A stretch of 33,231 bases of DNA from Desulfobacteraceae bacterium (GCA_003599475.1 QZKK01000163.1:1-33231), one strand, 5' to 3'. Positions 15,881 to 24,250 are shown, counted from the stretch's first letter. Notes: generated by a model from the sequence alone, not told the origin. Made by a program: numbers and translations.

Positions 15881-16384
15881 GTGAATTCCAAATCGAATTT
15901 CAAGATTGATCGGATCGGTGAATTGCTCCATCAGATCAGCGGGTTAACATGTTTAATGCTCCCTTTGATCATCATCGTTGTCGTCGTAATCCGGGCGACC
16001 GCTCCCAGAGGAATTCCGATGTGGTCCATCGATATCTGCGAGCTGCTGATGTGGTTTGTGACTTACCTGAGCCTGGGTTACGTCTGGCGGATCGGGCGCC
16101 ATGTCCGTGTGGAAGTCATCCTGAATCTGGCACCTTTAAAATGGAGAAATCGGATCGAGCTGATCTCGACTGCAATCGTCTTTGGAATGATTCTCATCAT
16201 GCTGATTGGCGGGTTTCAGGTCTGCCTGGATGCATTTGCATCGCATAAAAAGACAACCAACGAGTTTCCGGAATATTATTTCAGCATGGCGATTCCTCTC
16301 GGACTGCTATTTCTGATGTTCGAGGTGTCCGTTTCTCTCTGGAAAAAATTGATGCCCAAGACCTCCGCCCGGACCGGCGCTTGA
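15881..16384 (+). CDS. dctQ: TRAP transporter small permease (DctQ family)
   Basis: This 167-residue integral membrane protein has four predicted helices: LTCLMLPLIIIVVVVIRA, LLMWFVTYLSLGYVW, IELISTAIVFGMILIMLIGG and YYFSMAIPLGLLFLMFEV. The motif GRHVRVEVIL after helix 2 and the FPEYYFSMAIP words are typical of DctQ. The start is GTG at 15881 with ggagg 10 bases upstream. It pairs with the large permease that starts at or just after its stop codon. Confidence 0.9.
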   Translation: MNSKSNFKIDRIGELLHQISGLTCLMLPLIIIVVVVIRATAPRGIPMWSIDICELLMWFVTYLSLGYVWRIGRHVRVEVILNLAPLKWRNRIELISTAIVFGMILIMLIGGFQVCLDAFASHKKTTNEFPEYYFSMAIPLGLLFLMFEVSVSLWKKLMPKTSARTGA

Positions 16385-16395
16385 AAGAATCGATC

Positions 16396-17715
16396 ATGGA
16401 ATGGTTTCCTCCTTTTCTTTTCGGAACGATCGTATTAATCAGTTTGATATTCTCCGGGTGCCCGGTCGGGTTTTCGCTCCTGGTTACAGGATTTTCCGGT
16501 CTGTGCATCTGGGTCGGGGTCCAGCAGGCTTTTGCTCTTTTGAGCTTTGACAGCCTCTACAGAACGCCCGTGAATTTTATGCTCCTGGTGATTCCTCTTT
16601 TCATCCTGATCGCCCAGATCATCTCGAAATCCCGGGCGACCGATGCCCTGTACCAATCCTTTTGGGAGCTTTTCTCGGGAGTTCGCGGCGGGCTCTCCCT
16701 GGCGACGGTAGGAATGGCAACGGTTCTTGGCGCCTGCATCGGGGCAAGCATTGCAAGTGTTGCTGCAATGGCCCAACTGGGCTTGGAGCAGATGCTTCGA
16801 AGGGGATATAAGAAGTGGCTCGCAGCCGGATCGATCGTGGGCACCGGAGGCCTTGCGATCATCATCCCCCCAAGCATCCCGGCAATCATGTATGCGTTCG
16901 TCGTTGAACTGCCGATATTGGATATGTTTGCTGCATGCCTGATTCCAGGATTTCTCTTGGCGTTGGGCTATGCGATGGTCGCCCTGATTTATGCACAAAT
17001 AAGACCCGATGCGGCTCCGGCCGGCCCCGCTCTTTCGCTCCGAGCCAGAGGCAAAGCCTTTTGGCACATACTCCCTTTTCTGGGTCTGATCGTACTGGTG
17101 CTTGGAAGCATCTTTTCGGGAATCAGCGCAATTACCGAATCCGCCGCATTCGGCTGCCTGGGGGCGGTTCTGATTGCCTGGCTCAAGGGATCCAAAGGGC
17201 TTCGGATGAGAAGCTATCTGTTGAATGCAGGGCGGGATACAGCCGTAACCACCTGCTATCTGATGGTCATCATTCTGGGAGCAAAATATTTCGGCCAATT
17301 TTGGACGTATACCGGAGTCATCGAAAGCGTATCGCGGACGATAAGCGGAATCGCCGTATCCCCGATGGCGGTGCTGCTGATCATGAATGTCTTGATCCTG
17401 TTTCTGGGATGCTTAATGGATGCCGCAGGGATCATTCTGGTCGTGCTGCCGATCCTGGTCGCGGGCTTGAAACCGCTCGGCTTCGACCCGATACATATCG
17501 GTGTCGTTTTCCTGATCAATCTGGAACTGGGTTTGGTGACTCCTCCGGTCGGGATGAATCTTTTTGTTTTTGAAGCAGCAGCCAAGGGATTTGGGGTGAG
17601 CTACCAGGACACCCTGCGAGGAACGATCCCTTTTGCTTTCGTAAACGTGCTCGTCCTGATCGTTGTCGTGCTCTTTCCCGAACTGACCCTCTGGATCCCC
17701 CGGCAGCTTCATTGA
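16396..17715 (+). CDS. dctM: TRAP transporter large permease (DctM family)
   Basis: The 439-residue protein is the ion-coupled transport subunit of the TRAP system, with about twelve hydrophobic segments. Family words include FSGCPVGFSLLVTG, NFMLLVIPLFILIAQII, GGLAIIIPPSIPAIMYA and the C-terminal GLVTPPVGMNLFV. I use ATG 16396; an in-frame TTG at 16381 overlaps the dctQ stop and is also possible. With dctP and dctQ it forms a complete transporter that uses a sodium or proton gradient to import an organic anion. Order P-Q-M and tight spacing indicate one operon. Confidence 0.9.
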   Translation: MEWFPPFLFGTIVLISLIFSGCPVGFSLLVTGFSGLCIWVGVQQAFALLSFDSLYRTPVNFMLLVIPLFILIAQIISKSRATDALYQSFWELFSGVRGGLSLATVGMATVLGACIGASIASVAAMAQLGLEQMLRRGYKKWLAAGSIVGTGGLAIIIPPSIPAIMYAFVVELPILDMFAACLIPGFLLALGYAMVALIYAQIRPDAAPAGPALSLRARGKAFWHILPFLGLIVLVLGSIFSGISAITESAAFGCLGAVLIAWLKGSKGLRMRSYLLNAGRDTAVTTCYLMVIILGAKYFGQFWTYTGVIESVSRTISGIAVSPMAVLLIMNVLILFLGCLMDAAGIILVVLPILVAGLKPLGFDPIHIGVVFLINLELGLVTPPVGMNLFVFEAAAKGFGVSYQDTLRGTIPFAFVNVLVLIVVVLFPELTLWIPRQLH

Positions 17716-17841
17716 ACCGATTGGCTTACTGAAACGTGAATGTCATTGCCATCTATGCCTCCCGGCGGTACCGGCCGTCTATGAGCCGCGGTGGCAGGAA
17801 TCCTTTCTCAGGCTCATTCCGGTCTTAAAAACCCGATCTCC

Positions 17842-18912
17842 TCACTTCAGCTTCAGGATGCGCTCGACGATATCCCGGCCCACTTGAGTGCAGGTTGCGG
17901 TGCCGCCCAAGTCCTGAGTGCGAACCCGAGCCCGGGCCAGGCTCTCCTCCACCGCCCGGTCGATGGCGGCGGCGGCTTCCTTCTCACCCAGAAAATCAAT
18001 CATCATGGCCGCGGCCAGGATGGCGGCCAAGGGGTTGGCCTTGTCCTGGCCGGCAATGTCCGGTGCCGAACCGTGCACCGGCTCGAACATGGAGGGGTAC
18101 TTGCCATCGGGGTTGATATTGCTGCTGGGGGCCAAGCCCAGACTGCCGCTGATGGCTCCTCCCAGGTCGCTGAGGATGTCGCCGAAGAGGTTGGATGCAA
18201 CCACCACATCAAAGATCTCGGGCCGGATCACCAGATGCATGCACATGGCATCCACGTGCCACTTGTCCACCTGCACATTGGGGTACTCGGGCTTAATCTC
18301 CTCCAGAAGGCGGTCCCAGAGGCCCATGCCGTATCCCAAGGCGTTGGATTTCGTGGCCATGGTCAAGTGCCGGCGGGGTCGACCGGCAGCCAGCGCAAAG
18401 GCATACCGCAGAATGCGACTCACCCCGAAGCGGCTGTGGATTGCAGTCTGCAGGGCAACCTCCGCCGGCAGTCCTTCGCGAAAAGTGGTACCAACCTTCA
18501 GGTACTCGCCCTCGGTGTTCTCGCGCACAAAGAGAATATCGATATCGCCGGGCTTCTTGTTGGCCAAAGGAGTGCTCACATTGGGGTAAAGCTTGGCCGG
18601 ACGAAGGCTGACATACTGGTCAAAAGCCTGGCGGATGGTGATGATGGGGCCGGTGGAGACATGTTCGGGCACGATGCCGGGCACGCCCAAGGCGCCGAGG
18701 AAGATGGCCTGACCCTCCTTAAGCTGCTCGAGAAAGTCATCGGGCACAACCTTGTTCGTGGCCTTGTAAAGATTGTACCCCCAATCCACCTCCCGCATCG
18801 TCAGATCGAACGCAAAGACATCACAGGCCGCCTTCAGCACCTTCACTGCCTGTGCGGTGACCTCCCGCCCGATGCCGTCGCCGGGCAGGACCGTAATCGC
18901 ATACTTGGACAT
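17842..18912 (-). CDS. tartrate/D-malate-type decarboxylating dehydrogenase
   Basis: The 356-residue protein belongs to the isocitrate/isopropylmalate dehydrogenase family (NAD and divalent metal dependent beta-decarboxylating dehydrogenases). It shows ITVLPGDGIGREVTAQ at the start, VRENTEGEY (the substrate loop usual in tartrate and D-malate enzymes), HVDAMCMHLVIRPEIFDVVV and NLFGDILSDLGG with the metal-binding Asps, and EPVHGSAPDIAGQ of the NAD loop. LeuB-type enzymes have other words at the substrate loop, so a TtuC/DmlA-like role is favoured. It converges with the TRAP operon and could act on its substrate or on the dehydratase product. Exact substrate is unknown. Confidence 0.85.
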   Translation of the reverse strand: MSKYAITVLPGDGIGREVTAQAVKVLKAACDVFAFDLTMREVDWGYNLYKATNKVVPDDFLEQLKEGQAIFLGALGVPGIVPEHVSTGPIITIRQAFDQYVSLRPAKLYPNVSTPLANKKPGDIDILFVRENTEGEYLKVGTTFREGLPAEVALQTAIHSRFGVSRILRYAFALAAGRPRRHLTMATKSNALGYGMGLWDRLLEEIKPEYPNVQVDKWHVDAMCMHLVIRPEIFDVVVASNLFGDILSDLGGAISGSLGLAPSSNINPDGKYPSMFEPVHGSAPDIAGQDKANPLAAILAAAMMIDFLGEKEAAAAIDRAVEESLARARVRTQDLGGTATCTQVGRDIVERILKLK

Positions 18913-19279
18913 ATTGATCCCCTCAGTTTGAATTCGGTTGCCTAATATCCGTTGCCTCTTCAGTCCCGCCGAGCCGGGATTGAATCGCTTCTGGACTCCG
19001 GCGCTTGCCGGAGTAACGCGTTTTGGGACTTTTTACGAGTTCATCCTCTATGTCTCAGCGTCTCTACACGAGAATTCGAAATCAGGCAAGTCTATTTGAT
19101 TTCCGAATGGCGTGGTATCTTCTCATCAGCCATCATAAGCGAGCAGGCCCTTTTATCAAGGACGCAGTAAACATTAACTTATTTCAATCGATACGCTTTC
19201 TCTTTTGCCAGCTTTTAGCCTCTCTTGACCCTTGCTAACCGCAGGAGATGAAGAGGAGGGACGGTCGTGCATAAAAGCA
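18913..19279. other. intergenic region with repeat remnants
   Basis: No gene is supported. It holds a half copy of the palindromic element (18980-19045) and a short CTCAGCGTCTCT-type segment near 19052. Confidence 0.45.
18980..19045. repeat. right half of palindromic mini-element
   Basis: ttctggactccgg...ggagtaacgcgttttgggactttttacgagttcatc is the right half of the 1643-1776 element: inner arm, spacer and outer arm are kept in order. The left half is missing. Confidence 0.75.
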
Positions 19280-19422
19280 TTAAATTTTCACCAGGCTCAG
19301 CTTCATGTCAGCTACAATTTCTTCACCCCGCCCGATTGCACGGCTAATCGCAGATTGGCCGATACCATTCGGCTTTATTCCTGTCGGTTGACTTAGTTCA
19401 CTTTCTGGTTTATTATCGGACT
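19280..19422 (-). pseudogene. remnant of REP-associated (RAYT-like) transposase C-terminus
   Basis: On the minus strand a short frame reads ELSQPTGIKPNGIGQSAISR followed by AIGRGEEIVADMKLSLVKI and a stop. GQSAISRAIGRGEEI resembles the helix-turn-helix tail of REP-associated tyrosine transposases. The catalytic HUH domain is absent and the frame is closed by a TAG just upstream. It may be the fossil of the enzyme that once mobilised the palindromic repeats, which is an inference. Confidence 0.4.
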
Positions 19423-19514
19423 ATATTGAACATGAACTTATGGCCATCGTGGTAAATTCAGGGCCGATGATCGATTCGGTTATACCTGGATCGATCGATT
19501 CGGGGAGCAATCTT

Positions 19515-19760
19515 ATGATTCGACTGAACATTCACGAAGCAAAAACCCATCTTTCAAAATATCTCGATCGGTTGGCGGAGGGGGAAACCATCATTTTATG
19601 CAAGAGGAACATTCCGATTGCCGAGATTCGGCCTATTCCCTTCTCGGACAAAACGCCAAGGCCCATCGGTCTGGCGAAGGGACAGTTCCAGGTTCCCCGG
19701 GAATTCCACGAACCGCTGCCTGCCGAAATTCTGGCCGCATTCGAAGGCGAAGCAGGATGA
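19515..19760 (+). CDS. Phd/YefM-type antitoxin
   Basis: The 81-residue protein starts MIRLNIHEAKTHLSKYLDRL and continues GETIILCKRNIPIAEIRPI, the standard N-terminal DNA-binding fold of Phd/YefM antitoxins. The C-terminal tail (EFHEPLPAEILAAFEG) is the flexible part expected to wrap the toxin. ATG 19515 has ggggag 7 bases upstream; the longer frame from 19440 is unlikely. The stop overlaps the toxin start by four bases (ATGA), showing translational coupling. The pair should autorepress its promoter. Confidence 0.9.
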   Translation: MIRLNIHEAKTHLSKYLDRLAEGETIILCKRNIPIAEIRPIPFSDKTPRPIGLAKGQFQVPREFHEPLPAEILAAFEGEAG

Positions 19761-20143
19761 AAATCCTTCTGGACACCTGTACCTTCCTGTGGATCATCAC
19801 GGATGCTCCGGACCTCTCGAACAAATCCCGCGATCTTTTTGCAGATTCCCTAAACGAGGTTTACTTAAGCGCCGTCTCCGCCTGGGAGATTGCTTTCAAA
19901 TACGCGCTGGGAAGATTGCCTTTACCGCAATCCCCAGGCGAATATATTCCGGAGCAGAGAGATAAACACCGCATCATCTCCCTCCCTCTGGAAGAGGATG
20001 CAACGCTTTACTTGGATCGCCTGCCCGAATATCACAAGGACCCATTCGATCGCATGCTGGTCTGCCAGGCCATCGTAAACAGCATGGCGATACTGACGCC
20101 GGATGAACGAATCAAACAGTATCCCATCCGCTATCTATGGTAA
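19757..20143 (+). CDS. vapC: VapC-type PIN-domain toxin
   Basis: The 128-residue PIN domain protein has the acidic residues of the RNase site: Asp6 in KILLDTCTFLW, Glu44 in SAWEIAFK, Asp95/Asp98 in HKDPFDRML and Asp116 in LTPDERI. Length is normal. It probably cleaves RNA unless bound by the upstream antitoxin, with which it overlaps by four bases. The longer frame from 19598 runs through the antitoxin gene in another frame and is not the start. All catalytic residues are kept, so the system may be active. Confidence 0.9.
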   Translation: MKILLDTCTFLWIITDAPDLSNKSRDLFADSLNEVYLSAVSAWEIAFKYALGRLPLPQSPGEYIPEQRDKHRIISLPLEEDATLYLDRLPEYHKDPFDRMLVCQAIVNSMAILTPDERIKQYPIRYLW

Positions 20144-20190
20144 GAGAACCTTGGGGTTCAAACAGGCCTTTGAATGGAAAAGGAGTCGAT

Positions 20191-21027
20191 ATGCGCTGGA
20201 AACAGTTTTTTACCCCGGTTCAGTCCATGAATTCCGAGGATGCCAGGAAATTTATGGCCGGAAAGAGCCAGGATGAGTTTATTCTTCTGGATGTTCGCCA
20301 GCCCGGCGAGTATGAAAAGAACCACATCCCCGGTGCAAAACTGATCCCAATCGGTGAGCTCGATAACCGACTGGACGAAATCGACCCGGGCAAACCGGTG
20401 CTGACCTACTGAGCGCTCGGCGGACGAAGCCGGGTGGCTTCACAAATGCTTGCCGGCAAAGGATTCGATCAGGTCATCAACATGTCCGGCGGCATCCGGG
20501 CCTGGGACGGCCCCATGGCTTTCGGATCAGAAGAGCAGGGACTGGATCTTCTCACGGGCAGCGAATCCATCGAAGAGACATTGGTCATCGCCTATTCTCT
20601 TGAGGCCGGGCTGCGAGACTTCTATCTGGCGATGATAGATGCTGCGGCTGTCGGCGATGTCAAATCCCTGTTCCGGAAGCTTGCGGATATCGAAATACTC
20701 CATCAGAACCGCGTACTCGAAGAATACGGCCGGATCACCGGGAAAGAAGTGGACCGGGAGGCCTTCGAATCGGAGCGGGTGGAAAAGATCGTGGAAGGGG
20801 GGCTTACGACGGACGAATATATCGGGTTGTACAAACCGGATTTGAATGCCCCCTCGGACGTTGTCAGCCTTGCCATGTCGATCGAGGCCCAGGCGCTGGA
20901 TCTCTATACTCGGGCTGCGAATCGCAGCAGGGACGGACGGAGCCAGAGGGCTCTGAAAAGACTTGCAGAGGAAGAGCGGGCGCACCTGGAGGAGCTTTCG
21001 AAGCTGATGGACCATCTGCAGGTGTAG
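20191..21027 (+). CDS. selenocysteine-containing rhodanese-ferritin fusion (UGA read as Sec)
   Basis: Read through the in-frame TGA at 20410-20412, this is a 278-residue fusion. Residues about 10-105 are a rhodanese domain (FILLDVRQPGEYEKNHIPGA, then KPVLTY-U-ALGGRSRVASQ, then MSGGIRAWDG). The TGA (codon 74) falls exactly at the catalytic Cys. Residues about 125-278 are a ferritin/rubrerythrin-like four-helix domain with E168-x-x-H171 (IEILH) and E262-x-x-H265 (EERAH). A hairpin gaagcc-gggt-ggcttc at 20426-20441 lies 13 bases after the TGA, with G in the loop, as in bacterial SECIS elements. aggag is 5 bases before the ATG. Expected role: sulfur or selenium transfer or peroxide handling. A nonsense mutation is the alternative. 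Confidence 0.8.
20426..20441 (+). promoter_or_regulatory. SECIS-like hairpin
   Basis: A perfect 6-bp stem, gaagcc with ggcttc, encloses the loop gggt about 20 bases downstream of the TGA at 20410-20412. Distance and a G in the first loop positions match the bacterial SECIS pattern recognised by SelB. Confidence 0.7.
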
Positions 21028-21087
21028 CGGCAGGAAAAAATTCCCGGGTGCCAAGCCGAAAAGGATATGCCAAAAGGATAGGATCCC

Positions 21088-22197
21088 ATGGGAAAGCAAC
21101 TGGTGCTTGTCGGCGGCGGCCATGCCCACATGGTGACGATTGCCAATCTTCGTGCTTTCGTGGAAAAGGGCCACCGGGTGACGGTCATCGCTCCCTCTGA
21201 GCATCATTATTATTCGGGGATGGGGCCCGGTTTGCTTGGAGGAACCTATTCTCCATCGGATGTTCGTTTCGCCACCAAACAGACGGTGGAGAAGCAGGGC
21301 GGGGTTTTCGTGATGGGGAAAGCGGCTCGTGTCAGGCCCGCCGAGAAACGGATCGAGCTGGAATCCGGGGAAACCGTCTCCTACGACCTGGTTTCCTTCA
21401 ATGTGGGAAGCGATGTTCCGAAAGTAAACGGCTCCGAAGGTGCCGAAAATCTTTACCCGGTCAAACCGATTGAAAACCTCATCAAGGCGCAAGCCGGAAT
21501 CAGGTCTCTGGTTTCGCGAAAACCCGCCGCGATCGGCATCATCGGGGGCGGACCTTCTTCTTCGGAAATTGCAGGAAACATCCTGCATCTGACGTCCGGG
21601 TATGCCAATCGACCCCGTGTGAAAATCTTTGCCCGCGGCGGCCTGATGGCCGGATTCCCGGAGGGGGTAAGAACCCGGATCGAAAAATCCCTTATGAGCC
21701 GGGGCGTGGAGATCCATAGGAACGCCTGCGTCCAAGTCGTTGAACGGGGGGGCATCCTCCTTGAGTCAGGAGAGCGGCACGACCTGGACTTTATTTTTCT
21801 GGCCGTCGGGGTCAGGCCGAATGCGCTGTTTGAAAGATCCGGGATTCAGACGGGACCGGATGGAGGGATGGCGGTCAACTCCTTTCTGCAGAGTACGGCC
21901 TATCCGGAGATGTTCGGCGGCGGCGATTGCATCTACTTCCAGGAGCAACCGCTGGACAAGGTGGGGGTGTATGCCGTCCGTCAGAATCCGGTTCTATTCC
22001 AAAACCTGATATCCGGGTTGGAGGGAAAGCCGCTGAGGGCATTTAGTCCGGGCGGCGACTATCTGCTGATCTTCAACATGGGGGGCGGAAAAGGGGTTTT
22101 ACGGAAAAAGGGGCTTACCTTCGGCGGAAGGGTTGCGTTCCTCCTCAAGGACTATATCGACCGAAAATTCATGAAGAAGTTTCAAGCGATCGAATGA
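21088..22197 (+). CDS. FAD/NAD(P) oxidoreductase of the SelD-associated type
   Basis: The 369-residue protein has two dinucleotide-binding motifs: LVLVGGGHAHM at the N-terminus (FAD) and GIIGGGPSSSEIAG at about residues 151-164 (NAD(P)). HHYYSGMGPGLLGG and the FGGGDC segment are also typical. The GGGHAH start and the SGM-PG words are those of the flavoprotein family (TIGR03169 as I recall it) found fused N-terminally to SelD, selenide water dikinase, or standing alone. Here it stands alone, 60 bases after the probable selenoprotein. A function in selenium or sulfur redox chemistry is an inference from this context; sulfide:quinone reductase or NDH-2-like activity is the general family alternative. 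Confidence 0.8.
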   Translation: MGKQLVLVGGGHAHMVTIANLRAFVEKGHRVTVIAPSEHHYYSGMGPGLLGGTYSPSDVRFATKQTVEKQGGVFVMGKAARVRPAEKRIELESGETVSYDLVSFNVGSDVPKVNGSEGAENLYPVKPIENLIKAQAGIRSLVSRKPAAIGIIGGGPSSSEIAGNILHLTSGYANRPRVKIFARGGLMAGFPEGVRTRIEKSLMSRGVEIHRNACVQVVERGGILLESGERHDLDFIFLAVGVRPNALFERSGIQTGPDGGMAVNSFLQSTAYPEMFGGGDCIYFQEQPLDKVGVYAVRQNPVLFQNLISGLEGKPLRAFSPGGDYLLIFNMGGGKGVLRKKGLTFGGRVAFLLKDYIDRKFMKKFQAIE

Positions 22198-22516
22198 AGT
22201 TTTAAGTGTCGATCCGGTGTGGCAGGCGGCGCGGCTGCGGCCGGACTCATTTACGGTACCCGCAGGTTTTCGCCCGGATACTGAATGATGGCAACATTTT
22301 ATATGTATGAACCAAACACTCCACATCACAAGCAGCCGCCTGCTGCAGACGCTTGATTCCAGGGCTGCCAACTGCCCCCAGGCAGGCTCTCTGACCGGCA
22401 TAATTGTCAAACATCGATTCGGAAAAACTCCCATCAGAGATTTTTTTACTTGACAATACGGATAGTTAAAAGTATTCAGCCGATACTGTTTCTCACCTTT
22501 ACCGATGAGGTTCTCC
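22198..22516. other. intergenic region with candidate promoter
   Basis: No gene is supported in this stretch of about 320 bases. The only clear signal is the promoter-like pair at 22450-22478. Confidence 0.4.
22450..22478 (+). promoter_or_regulatory. candidate promoter of IHF/HU gene
   Basis: TTGACA at 22450-22455 and TATTCA at 22473-22478 are separated by 17 bases. The -35 is perfect and the -10 weak. The pair ends about 40 bases before the start codon. Confidence 0.45.
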
Positions 22517-22807
22517 ATGGCCAAGACCATCACGAAAGCAGACGTTGTCAAAGCAATTCAAGACGAGAATGGATATTCCAAAAAACAATCCATCGACATC
22601 GTAGAAACCCTGCTGGAGATTATCAAAGGCACTCTTGAATCCGGAGAGGATGTGCTGTTGTCGGGTTTCGGCAAATTCCATGTAAGATCCAAAAGAGCTC
22701 GAAAGGGTCGGAATCCTGGCACCGGTGATGATTTGATATTACCGGAACGGAGGGTGGTCAGATTTCGGTGTTCCGATCGCCTCAAGGATCGAATAAATGG
22801 GGGATGA
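22517..22807 (+). CDS. ihfA: IHF alpha/HU-type nucleoid protein
   Basis: The 96-residue protein is an integration host factor/HU family DNA-bending protein. It shows KADVVKAIQDENGYSKKQS, VLLSGFGKFHVRSKRARKGR and the DNA-inserting arm tip RNPGTGDDL with the Pro of the NP motif. The length and the GFGKF-RNP arrangement favour IHF alpha over HU, though subunit assignment is uncertain. ATG 22517 has gagg 6 bases upstream; an in-frame ATG at 22505 would add MRFS. IHF assists recombination, replication and transcription by bending DNA. Confidence 0.85.
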   Translation: MAKTITKADVVKAIQDENGYSKKQSIDIVETLLEIIKGTLESGEDVLLSGFGKFHVRSKRARKGRNPGTGDDLILPERRVVRFRCSDRLKDRINGG

Positions 22808-22855
22808 CGGAATAACCGGCTAAAATAGCCCACACAACCTGAATTGGGGAGGGAA

Positions 22856-22999
22856 ATGATCGATGCCATTGCCGGAGATATGATCGGTGCACCCTACGAG
22901 CATTATCCAATCAAGCAATCCGCATCATCTGCCTTTCGATGTTCGAAGATCACGATATGGCCTCTTCCGCCTTGCATTCCGGAGCCAGTGTTTATTTAG
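22856..22999 (+). pseudogene. ADP-ribosylglycohydrolase N-terminal fragment
   Basis: A 47-codon frame reads MIDAIAGDMIGAPYEHYPIK and then loses similarity. The AIAGDMIG-x-x-YE start is the hallmark of ADP-ribosylglycohydrolases (DraG/ARH type). The metal-binding TDDT segment expected about 30 residues later is missing, and the frame stops. A ggggaggg precedes the ATG, so it may once have been translated. It is a dead fragment. Confidence 0.55.
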
Positions 23000-23294
23000 C
23001 CAAATCCGGTGACACCGTATTAAAAAAATCTCCTCCGATTCGAATACCTGGAACGCTCTGACCCCGTTCAAGATCGATCGATCGGCTTAAAAACCGTGAA
23101 TACTGTCCAGATTGTTTATAATGCATGATTGACCCCATTTCGCTCTCGGTACTCCATGATAATACCCTATGTGCAGACATCGCAAGCATGCATCATAGGA
23201 GCTTCTCGGTTTTGTCGGATAGAGCCAATGTTAGCCGCCAGGTCATACATTGCTGCCGCTTGAGCTATACACTGCGCTTGTAAGGGGGTGACTC

Positions 23295-24035
23295 ATGTCG
23301 AATCTTCTCGGGAAAAAAGCACTCGTAACAGGAGGCAGCCGCGGAATTGGCGCAGGCATCGTCAAGAAGCTGGCCGAGGGGGGCGCTGACGTTGGCTTTA
23401 CCTACAGGGGCCACGAGGATGCCGCGTCGGCAGTTGCGAAGGATGTCGAAGCGGCCGGGCGCCGCGCGATTGCGATCAAAGCCGACAGCACAAAACCGGA
23501 CTGTCTGACAGCGGCTGTCGATGAAGCTGCCGATTTTCTCGGTGGGATAGACATCTTTGTCAGCAGCGCTGGGAGGCTTCTGTTCAAGCCAATCGACGAG
23601 TTCACTATAGAGGATTTCGACGATATCGTGTCGCTTGACCTGCGCGCCGCTTTCGTTGGCTCCAAGGCGGCATTGCAGCATATGAACGAGGGCGGCCGCA
23701 TCATCTTCATCTCAAGCAACATCGCCGACTATGCAGCGCTTCCCACCACGAGTTTCTACTCGATGGTGAAAGCCGGACTGGACGGGCTCTGCAAGGGCAT
23801 GGCGCGGGACCTCGGTCCGCGCGGAATCACGGTGAACTCGGTCCACCCGGGACCCATCGACACGGATTCCAATCCGCAGGATGGCAAATACAGCCAGGAG
23901 CTGAAGCGGCTCATGGCGACCCCGCGCTACGGAACCCCAGCGGACGTCGGCGCGCTGGTGGCGTTCCTCGCCAGTGCCAATGCCGGTTTCATTACCGGTT
24001 CGATCCACCACGTCGACAACGGCTTTACCGCCTGA
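23295..24035 (+). CDS. short-chain dehydrogenase/reductase
   Basis: The 246-residue protein is a classical SDR. The cofactor motif is TGGSRGIG (residues 12-19), the NNAG position reads SSAG (90-93), and the catalytic set is Ser140/141, Tyr155 and Lys159 in SFYSMVKAG. The C-terminal FLASANAGFITGSIHHVDNG is typical of FabG-like oxidoreductases that use NAD(P)H. A missing first NN of the NNAG motif (SS) is a mild oddity. aaggggg precedes the ATG. The substrate is unknown. It is the first gene of a run of small enzyme genes with higher GC and different codon use than the genes before it. Confidence 0.9.
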   Translation: MSNLLGKKALVTGGSRGIGAGIVKKLAEGGADVGFTYRGHEDAASAVAKDVEAAGRRAIAIKADSTKPDCLTAAVDEAADFLGGIDIFVSSAGRLLFKPIDEFTIEDFDDIVSLDLRAAFVGSKAALQHMNEGGRIIFISSNIADYAALPTTSFYSMVKAGLDGLCKGMARDLGPRGITVNSVHPGPIDTDSNPQDGKYSQELKRLMATPRYGTPADVGALVAFLASANAGFITGSIHHVDNGFTA

Positions 24036-24250
24036 TTGCGGACGATGAGCGCCCCGGCAAGACACGAGGCTCACCAGACGGCTCGGTACAACCGCGTCTG
24101 CAGACCGACGGAAAGCTCGGCGGCCTTGTTTTCACACGAATAAAGGAAATCTGCTCCCGTCATGAGATGCTCCAGCCCATCTCTTCGCAATTTGCATGCT
24201 ACCAAGTCAGAATGTGGATATTTTTCTATATTATTTTGGAGGATAAAATC

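Noticed and set aside
17791..18945. 384-codon plus-strand frame
   Set aside because: It is antisense to the tartrate-type dehydrogenase, which has full family motifs.
20191..20412. Rhodanese as a stand-alone truncated protein or pseudogene
   Set aside because: The frame continues perfectly after the TGA with conserved rhodanese and ferritin sequence, and the TGA is at the catalytic Cys with a SECIS-like hairpin after it.
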